A stretch of DNA of 64,000 nt from Pseudomonas sp. p1(2021b) (GTDB taxonomy: Bacteria > Pseudomonadota > Gammaproteobacteria > Pseudomonadales > Pseudomonadaceae). Shown one piece after another: positions 44,723-51,934 of this stretch. The position numbers and the translations under genes are program-made. Within the stretch, counting starts at the first letter, position 1, and the number at the start of each line of letters is the position of its first letter. The DNA lies in the NCBI RefSeq assembly GCF_020151015.1, contig NZ_CP083747.1, positions 1 through 64,000 of the forward strand, written 5' to 3'. A model generated the notes under the pieces. That model searched no databases. It worked only from the letters and a program-made list of their open reading frames with translations, and had not been told where the DNA came from.

Positions 44723-45124
44723 TTACTCTCTGATCAGTGCCTCGATGATCGGGCAGATCGTTCCGCCGTCTCCCGCATCACATTGCTGCACCAGTTCGCC
44801 TAACAGTTGCTGCATGACGACCAAGTCGGCCATCTTCTGCTCGATCAACGCGAGCTTGCGTGCAGCCCGTGCTCGCGTTTCGGCACAGGCGCACGACTCA
44901 TCCAGCGTCAGCAGTCCACCGACTTCCGAGAGCGTGAAACCCAGCGCCTGAGCCCGCTTGATGAAACGCAGTCGCTTCACCATGTCCACCGGATAGCGCC
45001 GATGGCCACCCAAGGGTTTGGCTGGTTCATCCAGCAGCCCGCGTCGCTGGTAGTAGCGGATCGTCTCGACGTTCACCCCGGCGGCGTCTGCCAGCTTGCC
45101 AATGGTCAGCTCTGTGGCCATCAC
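44723..45124 (-). CDS. merR: Mercury-responsive regulator MerR
   Basis: The 133-residue regulator has an N-terminal winged HTH (LTIGKLADAAGVNVETIRYY QRRG) and a long dimer helix. The three Hg(II)-binding cysteines are present: one in DESCACAETRAR (C79-C82 region), and the C-terminal pair CDAGDGGTICPII. It represses and, with Hg(II), activates the divergent merT promoter by untwisting DNA. It is complete, unlike the copy at 4631. It is separated from merT by 65 bp with a clear operator. Confidence 0.93.
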   Translation of the reverse strand: MMATELTIGKLADAAGVNVETIRYYQRRGLLDEPAKPLGGHRRYPVDMVKRLRFIKRAQALGFTLSEVGGLLTLDESCACAETRARAARKLALIEQKMADLVVMQQLLGELVQQCDAGDGGTICPIIEALIRE

Positions 45125-45131
45125 TTTCTCC

Positions 45132-45163
45132 TTGATTCCGTACTTTGGTACGGAGTTTAGAAT
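45132..45163 (+). promoter_or_regulatory. mer promoter/operator
   Basis: TTGATT (-35, 45132) and TAGAAT (-10, 45158) are spaced by 20 bp, longer than normal, as in MerR-controlled promoters. The dyad CCGTAC-TTTG-GTACGG (45138-45153) between them is the MerR operator. Confidence 0.85.
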
Positions 45164-45189
45164 AGCACCTAGGCAATCAGGCTCAGGAG

Positions 45190-45546
45190 ATGGGAATGGG
45201 GATGCAACTCACCGGGAAAGGCTCGCTGGTCGCGAGTTCGCTGACCGCCATCGGTGCGTCGGTGTGCTGTGTCGGGCCACTGGTGCTGTTGGCACTCGGT
45301 GTCGGCGGTACGTGGGTGGGCGCTCTGACCATGATGGAGCCACTACGCCCCCTCTTCATCGGGTTGACTCTACTGTTCCTGGGATTGGCATTCCGCAAGC
45401 TCTACCTGGTGCCACAGGTTTGTACGCCAGGTACACCCTGCGCCGATCCGCGCACGCTCGTGCGACAGTGACTCGTGTTCTGGATCGTCAGCGTGCTGCT
45501 GCTCGGCCTATTGGCCGTGCCGTGGCTCGCCCCGCTGTTCTACTGA
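45190..45546 (+). pseudogene. merT: Mercuric transporter MerT with an in-frame stop
   Basis: The inner-membrane Hg(II) importer has two helices and the metal-binding pair C26-C27 (SVCCVGPL), then C78 and C84 (QVCTPGTPCAD) on the cytoplasmic loop. TGA at 45469 ends the frame after 93 residues. The same frame resumes LVFWIVSVLLLGLLAVPWLA and ends PLFY, so the third helix of a normal 116-residue MerT is cut off. CGA to TGA is the simplest cause. Start codons ATG at 45190, 45196 or 45202 are possible; AGGAG favours 45196. Confidence 0.85.
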
Positions 45547-45558
45547 AGGAGATTAACC

Positions 45559-45834
45559 ATGCGCAAACTGCTGATCGCCGTGCTTTTCGCCTTGCCCTTC
45601 GTGGCGCTGGCGGCTCCCCCGAAAACCGTCACGCTCGACGTGCAGAACATGACGTGCGGACTCTGTCCGATCACGGTCAAGAAGTCGCTGGAGAAGGTGT
45701 CCGGCGTGAGTGACGTCCAGGTCAATTTCGACCAGAAGACGGCGACCGTCACCTACGATCCCGATAAGGCCCAGCCCGAGGCACTGACTGAGGCGACCGC
45801 GAACGCGGGATACCCCTCCACAGTGCAGAAGTGA
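45559..45834 (+). CDS. merP: Periplasmic mercury-binding protein MerP
   Basis: The 91-residue protein has a signal peptide (MRKLLIAVLFALPFVALA) and a heavy-metal-associated domain with the MTCGLCPITVKKSL motif (CxxC). It binds Hg(II) in the periplasm and hands it to MerT. Complete. It follows merT by 12 bp with GAAGGAG upstream of its ATG. Confidence 0.93.
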   Translation: MRKLLIAVLFALPFVALAAPPKTVTLDVQNMTCGLCPITVKKSLEKVSGVSDVQVNFDQKTATVTYDPDKAQPEALTEATANAGYPSTVQK

Positions 45835-45841
45835 GGTCACG

Positions 45842-46054
45842 ATGAGCGCCATTGTCCTTGAGTCCGTGCTGACTTGCCCGCGCTGCGGCTTCGCCAAGCC
45901 GGAAACCATGCCCACGGACGCCTGCCAGTTCTATTACGAGTGCAGCAACTGCAAGGCGCTGCTGCGCCCCAACCCAGGGGATTGCTGCGTTTTCTGTTCG
46001 TTCGGCTCGGTGAAGTGCCCGCCGATCCAGCAGCAGCTTGGGTGTTGCTCATAG
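45842..46054 (+). CDS. GDCCVxC domain-containing protein
   Basis: The 70-residue Cys-rich protein has a zinc-ribbon-like start (LTCPRCGFAK) with CSNCKALLRP and the signature PGDCCVFCSFGSVKCPPIQ, then GCCS. The family is called GDCCVxC (seleno)protein because some members have Sec in place of Cys; here all are Cys codons. It often accompanies mercury genes. Biochemical role is unknown; metal or thiol binding is likely. It overlaps the merP region as the last gene before the transposase. Confidence 0.88.
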   Translation: MSAIVLESVLTCPRCGFAKPETMPTDACQFYYECSNCKALLRPNPGDCCVFCSFGSVKCPPIQQQLGCCS

Positions 46055-46066
46055 CGTTTAGGGGGA

Positions 46067-47428
46067 TCACAGGTCGTCGTCTGGATTACGCAGTGGCCGC
46101 AGCTCGCCGCGCGCAACTTCTTCCGGTACCGCAAAGGAATACCGCCCGAGCATGTTGATGTGCTCGTAGATCAGCGGCGATAGCCGGGCCAAATCCTCTT
46201 CCAGCACTGGATAGCCGTGCTGCTTGAGCCGTTCCACGGCCGCCGTCATGTAGAGGGTGTTCCACAGCACGATGATGTTCACCACCAGGCCCAGAGCACC
46301 GAGCTGGTCTTCCTGGCCTTCGCGGTAGCGCTGGCGGAGCTCGCCGCGTTTGCCGTGGAACACGGCGCGGGCCAGGCTGTGCCGGCCTTCGCCTCGGTTC
46401 AACTGGGTCAGGGTGGCGCGGCGCTTGGACTCGTCGTCGATATAGGTCAACGTGTGCAGAGTCTTTTCGATCCGCCCGAATTCGGCCAGCGCCTGGGCCA
46501 GCCGGGTGGGTCTATCTCCCGTTTGCAGCGTGCGCATGATGCCAGTCGCCGGCACCCGGCCGAGTTTGAGCGAGCCGGCCAGGCGCAGCAGGTCGTCCCA
46601 GTGCTCGGCGATCAGGTCGAGTTTGACCGACTGGCGGGCCAGCCCGTTGAGCTTGCCGTAGTCCGCGTCCGGGCGCGTGCGCCAGAAGCGGGTACCGCCG
46701 ACATCGGCCAGCCGCGGACTGAAGTGGTAGCCAAGTAGGCGGAAGAGCCCGAACACCACATCGCTGTAGGCCCCGGTGTCGGTCATGATTTGCGTCGGCT
46801 GCAACTCGGTCTGCTGTTCCAGCACGACCGCCAGCAACACCAGGCTGTCGCGCAGCGTGCCGGGCACGGTGATGGCGTTGAGGCCGGAGAATTGGTCGGA
46901 AATCAGGTTGTACCAGGTGACACCCCGGCCGGTGCCGAAATACTTCGGATTGGGGCCGGCATGCACGGTGCGCACCGGTACGACGAAGCGCATGCCATCG
47001 GCGGAGGCGACCTCGCCGCCACCCCAGACTTGGGCCAGTTCCAGTTGGCTTTGCGCTCCGACCAGGATGGCGTTAGCCGCTGACAGGGTGTCGTCGCGGA
47101 TATAATTCTGGCTGACCCAGGACAGCCGGTCACGGCGCAGCGCCGGGTTGTCGGTGCGGATCAAGGGCTCCAGGCCGGTGTTGCAGGCCCCGCCCAACAG
47201 CACCGCGCAGAGGCTGGTGACCAGGTTGTCGGCGCGTGCATTGCGTTCGGAGACATGGGTGAAGGCCTCGGAAAAGCCAGTGCGGGCGGCGATTTCCAAG
47301 AGGATTTCCGGCAGATCGACACGCGGCATCAGGTCAGACACGGCCGCCCGCAGTTGCAGCAACGAGCAGGGCTCGTCCAGCTTGTCCAGCGCCCCGAGCG
47401 ACAGTTCGGTCTTGCCCTCGGTGTTCTC
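46067..47428 (-). pseudogene. tnpA: Tn3-family transposase TnpA of the Tn5563-like element, C-terminal half
   Basis: About 450 residues remain, containing PNPKYFGTGRGVTWYNLISD QF, GLNAITVPGTLRDSLVLL, ETG-like IMTDTGAYSDVVFGLF and SLARAVFHGKRGELRQRY, then WNTLYMTAAVERLKQHGY and YEHINMLGRYSF. These are the DDE core and signature of the family. The N-terminal half is missing because a Tn21-type end begins at 47429. It sits beside the mer genes in the order known for Tn5563. Confidence 0.82.
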
Positions 47429-47466
47429 GGGGTCGCCTCAGAAAACGGAAAATAAAGCACGCTAAG
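47429..47466 (+). repeat. Tn21/Tn501-type 38-bp terminal inverted repeat, orphan copy
   Basis: GGGGTCGCCTCAGAAAACGG begins at 47429 and continues AAAATAAAGCACGCTAAG. The identical end is at 51897. Here it joins only a 240-bp tnpA fragment. Confidence 0.88.
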
Positions 47467-47705
47467 CCGGTTGCAGCGGTCGTAGCGGCCTGAACTTGCC
47501 CGCGCCGATCTTGGCGCTGCTGCGCCAGAGGTAATCGCCGGTGAGGTTGATGTGCTCCCAACCGAGCGGCGACAGGTACTGCAACAGCGCGTCATCAACG
47601 GCATGGCCGTTGCCACGCAGCGCGTGCGCAGCCCGTTCCAGATAGACCGTGTTCCACAACACGACGGCAGCCGTTACCAGATTGAGGCCGCTAGCCCGGT
47701 AGCGC
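47462..47705 (-). pseudogene. tnpA: Tn21-type TnpA, C-terminal fragment
   Basis: [25 protein letters not shown] to [13 protein letters not shown] equals the C-terminus of the complete transposase at 51931. The DNA of 47429-47705 is identical to 51897-52173 except for one base. The fragment is cut at 47705 by IS21 copy 3. Confidence 0.88.
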
Positions 47706-47899
47706 TGTTGGCGCTGATGGAAAATTGACCCACCCTGCCGATTGAAATTTGACCCAGGGCGGATTGCTGATTTTGTTACCAGCAACTGTGGATAAGTCTA
47801 CCAGCGCAGCTGCTGTTGCCCCCACTCCTTCGCTAGCCCAGTTCAGTTGTTTAAGACCTGCCACACGCAGCCATGTAGCAGGCCGTCGTCGCCATGAAA

Positions 47900-48702
47900 T
47901 CAGAACGGCTCATCGTCCTCCGGTTCCTGGCCGCCCTTACGCTTTCGCTCCCGTGATTTGATCTTGGCCTGGGCCGCCAAGCTACTGTGTTGCAGGCGAT
48001 AGGACTCGTTACCGGTTTCGACGATGTGGCAGTGGTGGGTCAGCCGATCCAGCAGGGCGGTGGTCATCTTGGCGTCGCCGAACACGCTCGACCATTCGGC
48101 GAAGCTCAGGTTGGTGGTGATCACCACGCTGGTGTGTTCGTACAGCTTGGATAGCAGGTGAAACAGCAACGCACCGCCGGCCTGGCTGAAGGGCAGATAA
48201 CCCAGTTCGTCGAGGATGACCAGATCCATGCGCAGCAGAGCTTGGGCGATCCGCCCGGCTTTGCCGTCGTGCTTTTCGCGCTCCAGCAGATTGACCAGAT
48301 CGACCGTGGAGTAGAAGCGCACGCGCTTGCCGTGCCGGGTGATGCCGGACACGGCCAGCGCAGTGGCCAGGTGGGTTTTACCGGTGCCAGGCCCACCGAT
48401 CAGCACCACGTTCTGCGCGGTGTCGGTAAAGGCCAGACTGGCCAGTTCGCTGATCAAACGAGCGTCTGCGCTGGAGGCGCTGAAGTCGAAGCCGGCCAGG
48501 TCGCGGTGCATCGGCAGCTTGGCCATGTTCATCTGGTGGCTCACCGAGCGCATGGCGCGATCTGTGTGCTCTTGTTCCAGCAGGTGTTCGAGCAGCCACT
48601 TGGACGAGGCTGTGTTCGACTCACCCTGCGCAGTCAACTCCGCCCAGGCCGTGGCCATGCCGTGCAGGCGCAGCTCCTGAGTTCCGCCATCAAATCACGC
48701 AT
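47900..48702 (-). pseudogene. istB: IstB copy 3, frameshifted near the start
   Basis: The ATPase body with Walker [12 protein letters not shown] is intact from MATAWAEL on. One T is missing in codons 8-10 (GAGCTGCGC region, about 48682), so the natural start is out of frame. An internal ATG at 48658 could start a 252-residue protein without its first 16 residues. Confidence 0.8.
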
Positions 48703-50202
48703 GACCGATCTCCTCGGTCTGGCCACGCAGGCGGTCGTAGCGCGCCGTGTTAGCGACGGGGCTTCCTTGAGCGACAAGTGGGTTTCGACGCTGGGTGGTG
48801 GTTCGGTCGCGGCCAGGCGCGCCACGACATTGAGGATGTGTTCGGCGCTCAGGCTGCCGCTTTCCAGTACCAGCTCAACAGCCACCAGCACCGCATCGAG
48901 CCCGGCGACCGGTACGGCAGCCAGAACTTGCGCCATGATCCGGTCACCGCCGGCATGACGCCCCAGACCGTGCTTAAGCTGACGCAGCGGCGCCGGCAGA
49001 TCAGCAAAGGGCGCGCCGTTGCGCAGCGCACCGGGCTTGCGTTCGATCAGCGGGAGGTAGTGCTGCCAGTCATAGCTGACCTGGTCGCGATCCAGCAAGC
49101 GGACATGGCTGGCGATCAGCGCGTCGTCAGCCACCACCTCGATTCGCGTCGGATACAAACGGCTGCTGACCCACTTACCCGCATACTCACACGGCACCGA
49201 GTAGCGGTTGCGCCCGACGCTGACCAGGCAGGTGCTGGAGACCCGCGCAGGCCGCTCGACGTAACCGTCGAATGGCGCTGGCACAGGCATCAGTTCAGCG
49301 CGCTCCAACTCCAGCACTTCGGCCACACTCAGCCCGCTGTATTGAGGGTGCGTCAGCTCGTTCCAAAGCGCGCGGCAGCGCTGGCCCAGCCAGGCATTGA
49401 GTTCCTCGAAGGAGTGAAACTGGCAGTCCTGGGCGTCTAGCCAGATACGCCTGCGGCTGTCTTGCACGTTCTTTTCAACGATGCCCTTTTCCCAACCAGC
49501 GGCGACGTTGCAGAAGTCCGGATCGAACAGGTAATGCGCGCACATCACCGCAAAGCGCGCATTCACCGCCCGGCCTTTGCCCTTATTGACCTTGTCGACG
49601 GCGGTCTTCATGTTGTCGTAGATGCCCCGGCGCGGCACGCCGCCCAAGGAGCCGAACGAGCGTGTATGGGCGTCAAATAACATCTCATGGCCCTGGCTCG
49701 GATACGCCACAAGCCAGAACGCACGGCTGGCACACAGCTTCAGATGTGCCACCTGCATACGCCGGTAAATGCCGCCGACCAGCAAGCCTTCCTCGCTCCA
49801 GTCAAACTGAAACGCCTCGCCAAGAGCAAAGGTCAGCGGCACAAAGGCCTGCGACGCCTTGCCCTGTCCCCCTCGCCAGGCACGGATAAACGCGGTGAGC
49901 TGGCTGTAGCCACCGTCATAACCTTCGGCTTTGATTTGCGCCAACAGCGCCTTGGCACTGCGCCGCTGTTGCTTGGGCCGCAGCGAATCGGCTTTTAGCG
50001 CCTGCTCCAGCGTGGCGTGAAAAGGGCTGAGTTTGTTGAAGATCGCGCGGCGTTGGTAGACCGGCGGCTTGGCCTCAGGTGCTCTGACCCACTTGCGAAT
50101 CGTGTTGCGCGCCAACCCGGTGCGCTTGGCTATCTCATGCAGCGACAGCTTGTCGCGGAAATACATCCGGCGAATTTTGCCCATCATTTCCATACTGATC
50201 AC
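48703..50202 (-). pseudogene. istA: IstA copy 3, C-terminally frameshifted
   Basis: Identical to copy 2 up to SLKEAP, where one G of a five-G run is lost (about 48759). The tail becomes [16 protein letters not shown] and then enters the istB frame, giving a 522-residue fusion-like product. DNA-binding and DDE domains are intact, so partial activity is possible. Confidence 0.8.
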
Positions 50203-50349
50203 CCTGTGTTCTCCTGCTCAAAAATTGAGCAGAAGCAGTTGAACACCTGGGTCAGTTTTCAGTCGGCAGAACAGCCTCTACTGGGTCAGTTTTCGGTCAG
50301 CGGCAACAATGGTATGGTCTGTGCGTTCTGACTCGTCAAGGATCGGCCA

Positions 50350-51195
50350 ATGGATCGTTTGTCTAATTTGCTCTCGCGGTTCGGCGTGCGGGCCAATCTG
50401 TTCTATGACGGCGACCTATGCGGCTCTGCATCTTACGATGGCGCCGAGCGGCGAGGTTATATCCATCTGCTTCAGGCCGGCAGCGTGACGTTGCTTGGTC
50501 CCGATCGCAAGGATTTGCAGCTCACTCGCCCTAGCTTGATTTTTATGCCACGCCCCGCCAAGCATCAATTGTTTGCGGGTGAGTCCGATGGCGCAAAGTT
50601 GTTGTGTGCTTCCATGGAGTTTGAGGGCGGAATTGATAATCCTTTGTCGGCTTCATTACCGGACTGTTTGGTGCTCGCACTCGATGATCTGCCCATGCTG
50701 GCAGACACGTTGGAGTGGATGTTTGCCGAGGCGGCAAATGTGCATTGTGGAAGGGAAGCCGCGCTTGAGCGCTTATTTGAGCTCCTAATCATTCTGTTGC
50801 TCCGTTACCTGCTCGATCATCACCAGTTGCGCACCGGAATGATGGCTGGACTGGCCGACATGCGGCTTGCCCGATCGCTTTTACAGATGCACAACTCCCC
50901 GGAACATGCCTGGTCAATAGCAGAGCTGGCCAGTGAGTCAAATATGTCACGCGCTGCGTATGCCGTGCATTTCAAGAGTGTCATCGGACAGACGCCTGCT
51001 GATTATTTGTTGAGTTGGCGAGTTAGCCTGGCTCAGAAGCTGATGCGAGAAGGGCGCTCGATTACGCTGATTGCAGCTCAAGTCGGCTACGAAAGTCCTT
51101 CGGCGCTGTCTCGCGCATTTAGACGCAAGACGGGGTTGAGCCCTCGTGACTGGTTGAAAGATCTGGCGGGGGAAAATGATGGCAAAAAGGCCTAA
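50350..51195 (+). CDS. AraC-family regulator, RclR-like
   Basis: The 281-residue protein has an N-terminal cupin domain (SVTLLGPDRKDLQLTRPSLI) and a C-terminal AraC HTH (WSIAELASESNMSRAAYAVH; SITLIAAQVGYESPSALSRA). Cysteines C24 (GDLCGS) and C86 (KLLCAS) lie where E. coli RclR has its redox-active pair. Its start MDRLSNLLSRF also resembles RclR. RclR senses hypochlorite and activates rcl genes; a DUF417 gene of RclC type follows in convergent orientation. IS21 copy 3 ends only 41 bp upstream, so the native promoter may be lost. Confidence 0.8.
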   Translation: MDRLSNLLSRFGVRANLFYDGDLCGSASYDGAERRGYIHLLQAGSVTLLGPDRKDLQLTRPSLIFMPRPAKHQLFAGESDGAKLLCASMEFEGGIDNPLSASLPDCLVLALDDLPMLADTLEWMFAEAANVHCGREAALERLFELLIILLLRYLLDHHQLRTGMMAGLADMRLARSLLQMHNSPEHAWSIAELASESNMSRAAYAVHFKSVIGQTPADYLLSWRVSLAQKLMREGRSITLIAAQVGYESPSALSRAFRRKTGLSPRDWLKDLAGENDGKKA

Positions 51196-51224
51196 GGCAT
51201 TACTGCCTTAAGCCATTGAAAAAA

Positions 51225-51743
51225 TTATGCATTAATTTTACGTTTTTCCAGTTCAACCAGCGAATGGCCTGCCACAAATATCGAAACAGCAAGCAACCCT
51301 AAGTCTTTAAGCAGAAACTGACCTGGCGCAACGGAAATCGCCGGAAACCCTAAACTAGGCTCAATGACGCCCGGAGTGGAAAACATAAAGCTAAGGGTTG
51401 TGAAGAACAGGCCTGCAGACAGAGCGCCTCCTACCACGGATAGTTTGGGCGACAGCATGCGGCCTGCGATCAGAGTGCCGATCGAAATCTCTAGTATGCC
51501 GAGCAGGCTGGAGAACATGTCGACCGAAAAAATGCTATACACCCATCCCAAAAGCGGGCTGTTGCTCACCAGTGGAACCAGGCCCTCGGCCTCGTAGTGG
51601 GTAAATTTCATGCCGCCGAACCAGAAGTAAATAATAGCGAGAGCCAAGTACGCGCCATAGATACCTAGCCCCATAGTTTTGGTTCCAAGCGTTAAGTGGG
51701 CCTGTACGCTGGACTTCGAGTTTTCAATGCCTATGGTTTTCAT
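51225..51743 (-). CDS. DUF417 (YkgB/RclC-like) inner-membrane protein
   Basis: The 172-residue protein has four predicted helices (LGIYGAYLALAIIYFWFGGM, VDMFSSLLGILEISIGTLIA, VGGALSAGLFFTTLSFMF, LKDLGLLAVSIFVAGHSLV). FGGMKFTHYEAEGLVPLVS NSP is the DUF417 signature. In E. coli RclC contributes to survival of reactive chlorine; its activity is unknown. It lies convergent to the RclR-like gene with a 29-bp gap. Confidence 0.85.
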   Translation of the reverse strand: MKTIGIENSKSSVQAHLTLGTKTMGLGIYGAYLALAIIYFWFGGMKFTHYEAEGLVPLVSNSPLLGWVYSIFSVDMFSSLLGILEISIGTLIAGRMLSPKLSVVGGALSAGLFFTTLSFMFSTPGVIEPSLGFPAISVAPGQFLLKDLGLLAVSIFVAGHSLVELEKRKINA

Positions 51744-51896
51744 GTCTGAGCTTCCAGTAGTGAGTGAGAGTGTGTTGGCTGCCGAACGCCGTATGCGTTG
51801 GCGATGAGATTATTATGGCTGGCATCTCTAATCAAGAGGCATCAGAAAGTATTGATTTCAGTGCAGATCGTCTTGGGCGGTGCAATTCGCGATGAA

Positions 51897-51934
51897 GGGG
51901 GTCGCCTCAGAAAACGGAAAATAAAGCACGCTAA
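51897..51934 (+). repeat. Left 38-bp terminal inverted repeat (Tn21/Tn501 type)
   Basis: The tnpA stop codon lies inside its inner edge (CTA at 51931-51933). It is identical to the orphan end at 47429. Confidence 0.9.

Larger units (their letters stand above)
47706..50308 (-). mobile_element. IS21-family insertion sequence, copy 3 (degenerate)
   Basis: 2603 bp, 2 bp shorter than copy 2 because of single-base losses at about 48682 (T) and 48759 (G). The terminal sequences TGTTGGCG and TGTTGCCG are intact. It has no target duplication (flanks GTAGCGC and ATGGTAT). Confidence 0.9.

Noticed and set aside
45469..45471. Selenocysteine insertion at the TGA in merT
   Set aside because: MerT needs no Cys at this position (Arg expected), and no stem-loop resembling a bacterial SECIS is evident after the codon.
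39422..50308. Composite transposon bounded by IS21 copies 2 and 3
   Set aside because: No shared duplication at the outer flanks, copy 3 is broken and other transposon ends lie between.
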